Assembly (NCBI GenBank): GCA_964572855.1
Contig: CAZNGF010000006.1
Coordinates: forward strand, 5,984-69,983
Reading direction: 5' to 3'
Length of the DNA stretch: 64,000 bases
DNA from: CAZNGF01 sp964572855
GTDB taxonomy: Bacteria; Bipolaricaulota; Bipolaricaulia; RBG-16-55-9; JAJCYT01
Part shown: piece by piece, positions 24,914 to 32,386 of the stretch
How the letters are laid out: every line of letters begins with the position of its first letter
Position numbering within the stretch: position 1 is the stretch's first letter
The notes under the pieces: generated by a model
What the model was told of the DNA's origin: nothing
Seen by the model: only the letters and a program-made list of their open reading frames with translations
The model's database searches: none
Made by a program: the position numbers and the translations under genes

Positions 24914-25504
24914 TCAGAGCGCCACGTCGGAACGCATGTCGCGCAGCTCGGCGCGGCCGATGCCGAGGTAGTCGAGCGTGGCGCCGGGGGTCTTGTGCCC
25001 CAGCTTCCGCTGCGCGAACGCCAGCGCCGCGTAGGTCTTGCCGTTGAGCGCCCAGACCTGGTAGGCGAACGTCTTCCTCAGCGTGTGCGCGCTGTAGTTG
25101 CCGGCGTCGAGCCCCGCCCGCCCGCACCAGCGCTTCACCCAGCGGTTGACGGTGCGCTCCGAGATCGGGAAGACGGGTTCCTCGCACGCGCCCAGCTCGT
25201 GGGCCCGCAGGTAGAAGGCCATGGCCTCCCGCATCGCCTTGTTGACCCGATCCTGCCGCCCTTGCGGCAACGCGCCGCCTTGCAGGCGCAGGCGGCGGCG
25301 CGGCCGGCCCGCGTCGGTCCACAAATCGGCGCAGGTGAGCCGGGTGAGCTCCGACACCCGCAGCCCCGAGTTGACGCCCACGGTGAACAGCAGATAGCCC
25401 ACGTGGTTCCGCTCCCGCCCCAGCATCGCCTTGATGGCGCGGATGGCGCGGCGGTCCCGTATGGGGTCGGCGGGCGTCGGAATCGGACGCTGCGCTTGAC
25501 TCAT
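24914..25504 (-). CDS. short tyrosine recombinase (catalytic domain only)
   Basis: 196 residues, lacking the usual N-terminal core-binding domain, like the FimB/FimE class (~200 residues). Catalytic Arg in NSGLRVSELTRL, HTLRKT for the H-x-x-R box, GHKTPGATLDYLG for the second His and the Tyr nucleophile. The beta-hairpin Lys normally found between them is not obvious (LRLQGGALPQGRQDRVNKAM). It is divergently arranged with the coiled-coil gene at 25729; the spacer has an 8-bp inverted repeat. It could be an inverting recombinase or a stranded integrase; no attachment site or phage genes are seen. Confidence 0.88.
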   Translation of the reverse strand: MSQAQRPIPTPADPIRDRRAIRAIKAMLGRERNHVGYLLFTVGVNSGLRVSELTRLTCADLWTDAGRPRRRLRLQGGALPQGRQDRVNKAMREAMAFYLRAHELGACEEPVFPISERTVNRWVKRWCGRAGLDAGNYSAHTLRKTFAYQVWALNGKTYAALAFAQRKLGHKTPGATLDYLGIGRAELRDMRSDVAL

Positions 25505-25512
25505 AAGGCGTT

Positions 25513-25541
25513 ACAATACAGGGATAACCGACAAAAGGCAA
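25513..25541 (-). promoter_or_regulatory. candidate promoter of the recombinase
   Basis: Minus strand TTGCCT (25541-25536), a 17-base spacer and TATTGT (25518-25513), 9 bases before the start codon, so transcripts would be nearly leaderless, matching the lack of a ribosome site. Confidence 0.4.
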
Positions 25542-25601
25542 TGCCAATAACTCTCTGACCATTGATCAAGCTGAAGGGGACTGATATTCTGTGTGTCGGT
25601 T
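25526..25601. repeat. 8-bp inverted repeat flanking 60 bp beside the recombinase
   Basis: AACCGACA (25526-25533) and TGTCGGTT (25594-25601) are perfect inverted copies enclosing 60 bases that include the putative -35 of the recombinase. The right copy touches the -35 of the opposite gene. The layout resembles small invertible promoter switches, but an 8-bp repeat may also be a simple operator or chance. Confidence 0.4.
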
Positions 25602-25602
25602 T

Positions 25603-25630
25603 TTGCGTTTTTAAGACAGCCCATTATACT
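25603..25630 (+). promoter_or_regulatory. candidate promoter of the coiled-coil gene
   Basis: TTGCGT (25603-25608), a 16-base spacer and TATACT (25625-25630), about 99 bases before ATG 25729. Confidence 0.45.
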
Positions 25631-25728
25631 GATGGCGTCCCCATTGCCAAAGCGAAACCCGCGCCGGCGCGCCCCACGCGCGTTGCGGCCGGTTTCACCA
25701 AACCAACACGATCGAGAGAGGAGCATCG

Positions 25729-26445
25729 ATGGAAACGAACGAAGAGGCGCAAGGCGAGCTGAGGCTTACGATCCCGCGCGCCACGCTGATCGGCGTGGCC
25801 GTCCTGCTGGTGGGCGGCGTCCTGGGCGCGGCGCTGGGGGCCGGACTGCAGTCCGCCGGCGTCCCGCAGGAAACCGTGGACGCGCTGGAAGCGCGCAACG
25901 AAACGCTTGCAAGCGAGTTGGAGCAGGCCCAGGCCACGGCCGACGAGCTGCGCACGGGAATGGAGGTGCTCCGGGGCGAGCTGGAGGCCGCCCAGGCCGC
26001 CAACGCGCAGCTCGAGACCGAGCTGGCCTCCCCGGCCCAGGCCATGACGGAGCTGCGCGACCGCGTCAACGCGCTCACGCTCGAGCTGGAAGCCGCCCGG
26101 GAGGAGATCGCCCGGCTGCAATCCGTCCGCGACGAGATGGCCGCCAACGTCACCTCGGTCGAGCGCAACGCCGAGGCGCTCCGGCAACGCCTGGACGCGG
26201 CCACGGCCGAAGCGGCGCGCTTGAGCGACCAGAAGGCCACGCTGCAGCGCGAGCTGGAGGGGGCCCAGGAGCGCTACGCCCAGATGCGCAGCGAGCGCGA
26301 CCTCGTGACCCAGATGAACGAGACGCTCGACGGCACGGTCGACAGCCTCAACCGCACGATCAACACCCTGAACGACACCATCCGTTCGCTGACCGAGACC
26401 GACCCCGATCCGGCGCAGTCGGCGTCCAGCGAACAGGCTTCATGA
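25729..26445 (+). CDS. membrane-anchored coiled-coil protein
   Basis: 238 residues; AGAGGAG lies 6 bases before the ATG. A short acidic N-terminus is followed by one membrane helix (LIGVAVLLVGGVLGAALGAG, residues ~18-40) and then an almost unbroken heptad-type coiled coil (LEQAQATADELRTGMEVLRG, LRDRVNALTLELEAAREEIA) to about residue 225. This looks like a structural or scaffold protein held at the membrane. No catalytic motif. The head-to-head recombinase is the only obvious neighbour link. Confidence 0.85.
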   Translation: METNEEAQGELRLTIPRATLIGVAVLLVGGVLGAALGAGLQSAGVPQETVDALEARNETLASELEQAQATADELRTGMEVLRGELEAAQAANAQLETELASPAQAMTELRDRVNALTLELEAAREEIARLQSVRDEMAANVTSVERNAEALRQRLDAATAEAARLSDQKATLQRELEGAQERYAQMRSERDLVTQMNETLDGTVDSLNRTINTLNDTIRSLTETDPDPAQSASSEQAS

Positions 26446-26545
26446 CGGCCGCGCGAGGCCCTCTGGGTGGGTGACCCGCCGGCCGGTACGCCGTACCATG
26501 AGCGCGCGCGGAGGCGCGCATCACGAACGAAAGGGGCTGGAGGGC

Positions 26546-27562
26546 ATGAGGGGGGCGTTGCGGATCGGGGAGACCGAGGTGCGGGCGGGCGCGCGGGCGA
26601 CGTTCAACCTGCCGATCGCCGACCTATACACGCACACCGAGCTCTCCATGCCGGTCCACGTCACGCACGCGCGCCGCGAGGGGCCCACGCTGTTCGTGAG
26701 CGCCGCGGTCCACGGCGACGAGATCAACGGCGTCGAAATCATCCGCCGGCTCTTGAAGCTCAAGCTGCTGGCGCGGCTGCGGGGGACGCTGATCGCCGTG
26801 CCGGTGGTGAACGTGTTCGGCTTTTTGAACCAGTCGCGCTACCTGCCGGACCGCCGCGACCTCAACCGCTCCTTCCCGGGCTCGGAGACGGGCTCGCTGG
26901 CCGCGCGCCTGGCCCACCTGTTCATGACCGAGATCGTCTCGCACTGCAGCCACGGCATCGACCTGCACACGGGCTCGCACCACCGCGCCAACCTGCCCCA
27001 GATCCGCGCCTGCCTGGACGACGCCCAGACCGCGCGCCTGGCGCGCGCCTTCGGCGCGCCCGTGGTCATGAACGCCGACTTGCGGGACAGCTCGCTGCGC
27101 GAGGCCGTGGCCGATCGAAACGTTCCGATCCTGCTTTACGAAGCCGGCGAGGCCCTGCGGTTCGACGAGCTCTCGATTCGGTTCGGCGTCCGGGGGATCG
27201 TCTCGGTGATGCGGGCCATCGGCATGCTGCCCCGCAAGCGCTCCGCGGGGCGGGAGCACGAGCCGATGCTGGCCACGGCCAGCGCTTGGGTGCGCGCCCC
27301 GCACAGCGGCCTGCTGCGCATGCGCCGGCACCTGGGGGCGCACGTGCGCGCGGGCGAGCTGCTGGGCCACATCGCACACCCGCTGGGCCGCCACGAGGTC
27401 GAGGTCGTCTCGACGCGGTCGGGCGTCATCGTCGGGCGCACGAACATGCCCCTGGTCAACGAGGGGGATGCCCTGTTCCACATCGCCAGCTTCGACCCCG
27501 GCGCCCGACGCGCACCGGCGTTGGAGGCGTTTCAACCTCCGGCTCGGCCCGCGGGCGGTTAG
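26546..27562 (+). CDS. AstE/AspA-like zinc metallohydrolase (M14-type)
   Basis: 338 residues of the succinylglutamate desuccinylase/aspartoacylase family, which cleave N-acyl amino acids using one zinc. Zinc ligands are in VHGDEINGVE (H-x-x-E) and GIDLHTGS (second His). The substrate loop has LNRSFPG. The C-terminal beta-barrel extends about residues 230-330 (SAWVRAPHSGLLRMRRHLGA, EVEVVSTRSGVIVGRTNMPL). ATG 26546 is taken because upstream in-frame starts add a basic stretch not typical of the family. Substrate is not defined by sequence. Confidence 0.88.
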   Translation: MRGALRIGETEVRAGARATFNLPIADLYTHTELSMPVHVTHARREGPTLFVSAAVHGDEINGVEIIRRLLKLKLLARLRGTLIAVPVVNVFGFLNQSRYLPDRRDLNRSFPGSETGSLAARLAHLFMTEIVSHCSHGIDLHTGSHHRANLPQIRACLDDAQTARLARAFGAPVVMNADLRDSSLREAVADRNVPILLYEAGEALRFDELSIRFGVRGIVSVMRAIGMLPRKRSAGREHEPMLATASAWVRAPHSGLLRMRRHLGAHVRAGELLGHIAHPLGRHEVEVVSTRSGVIVGRTNMPLVNEGDALFHIASFDPGARRAPALEAFQPPARPAGG

Positions 27563-27733
27563 GGCGCGCCTGTTCCGGATCAAGCGCGCAGGTGTCGAAG
27601 CTCATGCCCGGGACTGAGCTGGGTCATGTCGCCGGCTCGGGCGGTGGGGACAATGGGGGGGACGACCTTCAAGCAAACGACACCGGGCCGCATGCCTCGG
27701 CCCGTGGGAACAGCTTGAACCTCCTTACGAACG
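27563..27733 (+). other. non-coding stretch with stable stem-loops, ending at a terminator
   Basis: About 170 bases without a credible reading frame, between the metallohydrolase and a strong terminator. It contains a near-perfect hairpin (GGGCC with GGCCC around CGCATGCCT, near 27690-27712). It may simply be a 3' untranslated region or a small RNA; I could not fit SRP, 6S, tmRNA or RNase P signatures to it. Confidence 0.3.
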
Positions 27734-27768
27734 GGCGCCGGTACCACAGCCGGCGCCCGCCTTTTTTC
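27734..27768 (+). terminator. Rho-independent terminator
   Basis: Stem GGGCGCCGG with CCGGCGCCC (9 bp), 8-base loop, then GCC and six T residues. It ends the metallohydrolase transcript, and because an A-run is lacking on the other side it works mainly for the plus strand. Confidence 0.88.
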
Positions 27769-27802
27769 GGCCGGGGCGCGGTTTTTGCAACCGCCTTCGT
27801 CG

Positions 27803-28372
27803 TTAATCCGCCGGCTCGGCCACGGGCGCGTCGGCCAGCGCCAGGCCGCGGGCGAGGCGGACGGTCTCCCGGACGAGCTGGCCGATTCGTTCCCGAATGT
27901 CGGCCGAACGGATCGCGTCGCCGTCGAAGTCGGCGCGGGTGGCGTAGACGAAGCGCGGGACGATGTGACAGCGGAAGTCGTACATCAAGCTGTTGATCAG
28001 GCCCGTGGGCGAGAGGTAGGCGCGGCTGCCGCCCGCGGCGCACAGGACGCCCACGACCTTGTCCTGCCAAGCGCTGCCGGTGAGCTCGATGACGTTCTTG
28101 GCCGTTGAGCTCGTGTCGTAGTTGTAAATCGGCGAGGCGATCAAGACGGCATCCGCCGCGTCGATTTTGGCTTTGAGCGCCTTGACGTTGGGGTGGTCGT
28201 AGGCCGCGTCGCCGTCGCAGGGCGGCAACGCGAACTCGCGCAGGTCCACCAGCTCGACCGGCGCGCCGTCGGAGGAGAGCGCGCGCCGAGCCTCCCGGGC
28301 CAGCAGCGCCGAGTTGCTCTCGGGGTTGAGGGAGCAGCTGAGCACGAGGGCGGTCGGGTTTTCTCCGTTCAA
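27803..28372 (-). CDS. NADPH-dependent FMN reductase-like flavoprotein
   Basis: 189 residues of the flavodoxin-fold FMN_red family that reduce FMN, quinones or azo compounds with NAD(P)H. The phosphate loop is near SCSLNPESNSALLA, followed by DLREFALPPCDGD, ASPIYNYDTSSTAKNVIELT and VGVLCAAGGSRAYLSPTGL. TTG start with AAAGGAGG 6 bases upstream. It follows the HxlR regulator gene by 22 bases on the same strand, a common pairing for redox- or electrophile-inducible reductases. Confidence 0.9.
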   Translation of the reverse strand: MNGENPTALVLSCSLNPESNSALLAREARRALSSDGAPVELVDLREFALPPCDGDAAYDHPNVKALKAKIDAADAVLIASPIYNYDTSSTAKNVIELTGSAWQDKVVGVLCAAGGSRAYLSPTGLINSLMYDFRCHIVPRFVYATRADFDGDAIRSADIRERIGQLVRETVRLARGLALADAPVAEPAD

Positions 28373-28394
28373 GGGGTCCTCCTTTGGGGTCGGG

Positions 28395-28751
28395 TTATGC
28401 GTCTGGCGGGGAGAGGGTCTGATCCAGGTGCGTTTGCGCCCAGTCGGTCACGGACCGCATGACGCTCTCAAGCCCTGCGCCCTGGGGCGTGAGCCGGTAC
28501 TCCCAGCGCGGGGGGTGTTCCCGGTAGAGCTCGCGCTCGACCAGCCCTGCGGCCTCCAGGCGCTTGAGCCGGTCGGCCAGGATGTTGGTCGTGATGCCCT
28601 CCGGCGCGTCCAGAAACTCGTTGAAGCGCCGCTTGCCCAAGCACATGTCGCGCACGACCAGCAGCGTCCAGCGGTCGCCGATGAGGTCGAGCGCGCGGCC
28701 CACCGGGCAAGACGAGCGCGGCCGGCGGATGCGGTCGGCCGGCGTGTTCAC
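28395..28751 (-). CDS. HxlR-family transcriptional regulator
   Basis: 118 residues from GTG 28751 (GGGAGAG upstream). Winged-helix domain with the family block CPVGRALDLIGDRWTLLVVR, then LGKRRFNEFLDAPEGITTNI and LADRLKRLEAAGLVERELYR. The Cys at residue 15 matches the conserved redox-sensing Cys of YodB/HypR-type members, suggesting that it senses quinones, disulfide stress or electrophiles and controls the FMN reductase downstream. It probably autoregulates through a site in the upstream spacer. Confidence 0.92.
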   Translation of the reverse strand: MNTPADRIRRPRSSCPVGRALDLIGDRWTLLVVRDMCLGKRRFNEFLDAPEGITTNILADRLKRLEAAGLVERELYREHPPRWEYRLTPQGAGLESVMRSVTDWAQTHLDQTLSPPDA

Positions 28752-28790
28752 GGCGTTAGCTCTCCCATGGCACCCATTGTAGCCGGTCGC

Positions 28791-28803
28791 TTGCAAATCG
28801 CAA
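28791..28803. promoter_or_regulatory. candidate HxlR operator
   Basis: TTGC-AAATC-GCAA, a small palindrome 40 bases upstream of the regulator start in an AT-richer pocket of the divergent spacer. Dyad operators in this location are usual for HxlR proteins; half-site identity is not known. Confidence 0.3.
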
Positions 28804-28949
28804 TTTTCGGTTTCGTTTTGCTACAGGACGAATTCCACCGTGAAGCCGAGCGTCAGTGGTGAAAAGCGGATGAAAAAGCGGTGAAATTCGCATGAGGCCT
28901 ATTGATTCGGCACCGTCGCATGGGGTAAGGTGGCGGGGAGGTGAGGCCC

Positions 28950-31433
28950 ATGACCCGGTTTGGACGCGTCTTGCTGGCGAGCTTTTGGTTGCCGCTCGCG
29001 CTGGCCCCGTTTGCCTGGGGCGCCGACGATCACGGCAGCGAGCCCACGCCCTTTGCGGCCACGCTCATCGATCCCCACGACCTCGAGCTGCGCGGCTCGC
29101 TGGAGACGCCCGACGACGCGGACTGCTTCCTGTTCGAGGCGGTGGAGGGCGCCAACTATGCCTTCGAGACACGCCAGCTCACGGGCGAGATCGACACGCT
29201 GCTCGTGCTGTTCGACCGCAACTCGCGCACCGTGCTGGCCGCCGACGACGACGGCGGCCAGGGGCGCGCCTCGAAGCTCGCCTGGGAGGCGCCGGCCGAC
29301 GGGTTTTACTTCGTGTGCGTGCGCAACTCGCGCTCGGCGGGAGAGCGCAGCGGCGACTACACGCTGCGCGCCAGCACGGACGCGCCAGAGCGGCCCGAAA
29401 CGGCCGAGCCGCCCGGCAGACCCCCATCCCCGGCCTCACCTCCGGAGGAGGACGACGATGACGACGAAACGGCCGACGACCCGCAGACGCCGCCGGCGGA
29501 TCGGGACGACCCGCCGGCCCCGCCGGGGGGGGATCCCCCTCGGACCGAGGACCCCGTCCAGCCCCCCGACGGCCAGGGACGCGTGAGCGCCGCCGGCGCC
29601 GTAGGGATCCTGGGCGCCGACGACGCGGCCAGCCTCTCCGACGTGGCCGGCTACTTGGCCCGCGAGCTCGACTTCCTGACGCTCGAGGTCATCGACGTTT
29701 CATCGCACACGCCCTCGGCCTCGGAGCTGAACGCGTTCGCCGCCGTGCTCGTCTGGGCCGACAGCGGCTTCGCCGACGCGGAGGCCCTGGGCGACCGGCT
29801 GGCCGACTACGCCGACCGCGGCGGCGGCGTGGTGGTGGCCGCCGTCAGCTTCGACGCGCCCGACCCGTTCGACCCCGACACGCTGGGGGGGCGCTTTTTC
29901 TCTGGCGGGTACTACGCCATCGAGCCGGGCGTCAACAACGTGATCGGCGAGCGCCGCGTGCTGGGCAGCGTCGGCGACCCGGCGCACCCGCTCATGCGGG
30001 GCGTGGCCAAGATCGACGGCGGGCCGCGCACGCACTACTCGCCGACCACGGCCCTGAGCGCCGGCGCGCGCGCGCTGGCCAGCTGGGACGACGGCTCGGC
30101 CCTGGCCGCGGTCAAGACGCTCAACGGCGCGCGCCGCGCCGACGTCAACCTGTTCCCGCCCTCCAGCCGCGTGAACCCGGACCTGTGGCCCTTCACGCTC
30201 GACAACGACGTGCCGCGGCTGTTCGCCAACGCGCTCCTCTGGACCGGGGACATCGCGCCGCCGGAGGACGCAACGAGCAGCAACGGCGCCCCGGCCATCT
30301 TGGAGGTGAGCCCGCGCCGGCTGGGCTTTGCCGCCGAGCTCGAACGCGCCGCCCCGGATCCGCAGTCGATCACGCTCCAGAACGCGGGCGGGCGGGCCCT
30401 GAGCTGGACCGCCTCCGCCGACGCCGGCTGGCTGCGCCTGGGGCGCGAGGGGGGCGAGCTGGCGCCCGGCGCATCCGCCACGTTGAACGTCTCGGTCGAC
30501 CCGAGCGGCTTGGCCGCCGACACCTACAACGGCACGGTCACGATCACGGCGCTGGACGCCCAGAACAGCCCGGCGCGCGCCTTCGTCACGCTCGCGCTCG
30601 CCGCGCCCGGGGCCACACCCTCCACGCCGGGCGAGGACCCGACGGAACCGCCCAGCTCGTCCACCACGCCGCCGGGGGACGGCGACGCGGGCCCGCCGCT
30701 GCGCGCGCCCTCGGCCACCGCGAGCAACCCCGGCACGCTGGGCGGGCTCATCCGCGTGCCCGAGCAGGTGCCCACGTTGAACCAAGCCGTGGCCCAGGCA
30801 TCCTCGGGCGCGACCATCGAGCTGGCCCCGGGCACGTATCGAAATGTGGCCGCGGTCGTGACGCGCGCGCTTACGATCCGCGGCGGGGTCAACCCCGCCC
30901 AGGTCGTGCTGGTGGGCAACGGGGCCGAGCCCGTGCTGACCGTGGCCGGCAACGCCAACCCCGTGCTGCTGGAGGGCGTCACGCTCAAGGGCGGCGGGCA
31001 CGGCCTGCTGATCGGCGACCGCGCCCGGGTCACGGTCCAGAACGCCTTCGTGCAGGAGAACGTCGGCTGGGGCGTGGGGCTGGGCCAGTCCGCCGAGGTC
31101 ACGTTGCGCAACAACACGATCTTCGCCAACGGCGCGGGCGGCGTGCGCGTGGGCTTCGACGGCGCGCGCGAGGAGACGGCCGTGGCCTCGATCTCGCGCA
31201 ACACGATCGAGAACAACGCCGGCTGCGGCGTGGCGGTTAAGGGGCTCGAGCCCGGCCTGCGGGTCAACGGCCGCGAGAACCGCATGACCAACAACGCCCC
31301 CGACCTGTGCGACCCCGCGCGCAAGATCCCCTTCGGCTTCGTCAAGAACAAGGACAGCGACGGCGACGGCGTCCCGGACGACCAGGACTTCTGCCCCACC
31401 TTCCCCGGCCGGCGCGAGACCGACGGGTGTTGA
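28950..31433 (+). CDS. large exported multi-domain protein (PPC, BACON-like, beta-helix)
   Basis: 827 residues from ATG 28950 (GGAGGTG upstream). Signal peptide ends near AWGAD. Residues ~25-145: PPC-type domain (LRGSLETPDDADCFLFEAVE). ~150-215: acidic, Pro-rich linker. ~220-440: a ThuA/GATase-like alpha/beta region (LVWADSGFADAEALGDRLAD). ~450-555: BACON-like Ig domain (LEVSPRRLGFAAELERAAPD). ~610-790: right-handed beta-helix (VTVQNAFVQENVGWGVGLGQ, NNTIFANGAGGVRVGFDG). The end has a thrombospondin-3-like calcium loop (DSDGDGVPDDQDFCP). It is probably a surface or secreted binding protein or carbohydrate-active protein. Confidence 0.85.
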   Translation: MTRFGRVLLASFWLPLALAPFAWGADDHGSEPTPFAATLIDPHDLELRGSLETPDDADCFLFEAVEGANYAFETRQLTGEIDTLLVLFDRNSRTVLAADDDGGQGRASKLAWEAPADGFYFVCVRNSRSAGERSGDYTLRASTDAPERPETAEPPGRPPSPASPPEEDDDDDETADDPQTPPADRDDPPAPPGGDPPRTEDPVQPPDGQGRVSAAGAVGILGADDAASLSDVAGYLARELDFLTLEVIDVSSHTPSASELNAFAAVLVWADSGFADAEALGDRLADYADRGGGVVVAAVSFDAPDPFDPDTLGGRFFSGGYYAIEPGVNNVIGERRVLGSVGDPAHPLMRGVAKIDGGPRTHYSPTTALSAGARALASWDDGSALAAVKTLNGARRADVNLFPPSSRVNPDLWPFTLDNDVPRLFANALLWTGDIAPPEDATSSNGAPAILEVSPRRLGFAAELERAAPDPQSITLQNAGGRALSWTASADAGWLRLGREGGELAPGASATLNVSVDPSGLAADTYNGTVTITALDAQNSPARAFVTLALAAPGATPSTPGEDPTEPPSSSTTPPGDGDAGPPLRAPSATASNPGTLGGLIRVPEQVPTLNQAVAQASSGATIELAPGTYRNVAAVVTRALTIRGGVNPAQVVLVGNGAEPVLTVAGNANPVLLEGVTLKGGGHGLLIGDRARVTVQNAFVQENVGWGVGLGQSAEVTLRNNTIFANGAGGVRVGFDGAREETAVASISRNTIENNAGCGVAVKGLEPGLRVNGRENRMTNNAPDLCDPARKIPFGFVKNKDSDGDGVPDDQDFCPTFPGRRETDGC

Positions 31434-31551
31434 GCGATTCCGACCCGACCCAACGCCGTTGGTCTCACGGGTGACGCCCGTCATACCCGAGCCCGCTCAG
31501 GTCGGCCAAAATGCGTCGCGCAAGCATTTGAGTCCGGCAAGGGGGGAAGCC

Positions 31552-31749
31552 ATGGCGAGCAAATCCGGCTCACGCGACGTGGCCAGCAGCGGTTCGGCGG
31601 GCGCGGTTTACGGCTTGGGCTTCATCGGCGCGGCCGTCTACTACATCGGGCACGCGCCCGATTTCTGGACGGGCGTCCTGGGCTTTCTGAAGGCGCTTGT
31701 CTGGCCCGCGTTTCTGGTCTACGAGTGGCTGAAGTTTCTGGGGATGTAA
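31552..31749 (+). CDS. conserved small membrane protein
   Basis: 65 residues; ATG 31552 follows AAGGGGGGAAG. After a polar Ser-rich N-terminus come two hydrophobic segments, YGLGFIGAAVYYIGHA and VLGFLKALVWPAFLVYEWLK. The pattern YGLGFIGAxVYxIxxA...FW.GxxGxLKAxVWPAFLVYExLxFL is one I know from short uncharacterised membrane proteins in many bacteria. No function is known. Convergent with dut. Confidence 0.82.
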   Translation: MASKSGSRDVASSGSAGAVYGLGFIGAAVYYIGHAPDFWTGVLGFLKALVWPAFLVYEWLKFLGM

Positions 31750-31784
31750 GAGGCGATCGAAAACCTCCAATGTAAAACCGGAAA

Positions 31785-32219
31785 TCACCGTCCCGTCGAC
31801 CCAAACCCCTCTGCCCCCCGCGCGCTCTCGTCCAGCGCCGCCACCTCGCGCACCTCGGCCGTCAGCGTTTGGGCGATGACCAACTGCGCCACGCGCTGGC
31901 CCGGCTGAATCTCGAACGGCTCGTCGCCGTGGTTGATCAGGATCACGCCCAGCTCGCCGCGGTAGCCGGCGTCCACCGTGCCCGGCGCGTTCAGGACCGT
32001 GACGCCGTGCTCCAGCGCCAGGCCGCTGCGCGGGCGGACTTGGCCTTCCGTGCCGGGCGGCAGCGCGACCGCGATCCCGGTTTTGACCAGCGCGCGCGCG
32101 CCGGGGGCCAGCGTGGCCGGCTCGCAGGCGTGCAGGTCGAGCCCGGCGTCGTTTGGGTGCGCGTAGCGGGGCAGGACGGCATCTGGACGTAGTTTTTTGA
32201 CCTGGAGAATCGGGGGCAT
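31785..32219 (-). CDS. dut: dUTP diphosphatase
   Basis: Hydrolyses dUTP to dUMP and pyrophosphate, keeping uracil out of DNA and feeding dTMP synthesis. 144 residues, normal for the trimeric family. All five motifs are visible: AGLDLHA, RPRSGLA, GTVDAGYRGELGV, RVAQLVI and GAEGFGSTG at the C-terminus. ATG 32219 gives the usual N-terminus (PPILQVKKLRPDAVLPRYA); a GTG 9 bases upstream is also possible. Monocistronic on the minus strand. Confidence 0.96.
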   Translation of the reverse strand: MPPILQVKKLRPDAVLPRYAHPNDAGLDLHACEPATLAPGARALVKTGIAVALPPGTEGQVRPRSGLALEHGVTVLNAPGTVDAGYRGELGVILINHGDEPFEIQPGQRVAQLVIAQTLTAEVREVAALDESARGAEGFGSTGR

Positions 32220-32386
32220 GGCGCTCACTCTACGTCGCCCGCGTGACCCGCACAAGGGGGCTGGGGGTGAGGTCCGTTACTGACCCGTGTCCCCCGCTCG
32301 GTAGACAATGGGGCATCTAGCACCGAGAAAGCGCCTTGATTGCGTATCGACCGAGGTTTGCGCGACCACCGAAGGGGTGAGCACGG

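Noticed and set aside
27563..27733. tmRNA candidate (GCAAACGAC resembles the start of an A-N-D tag)
   Set aside because: No tag end, no tRNA-like 3' domain and no G-U acceptor stem, so the match is accidental.
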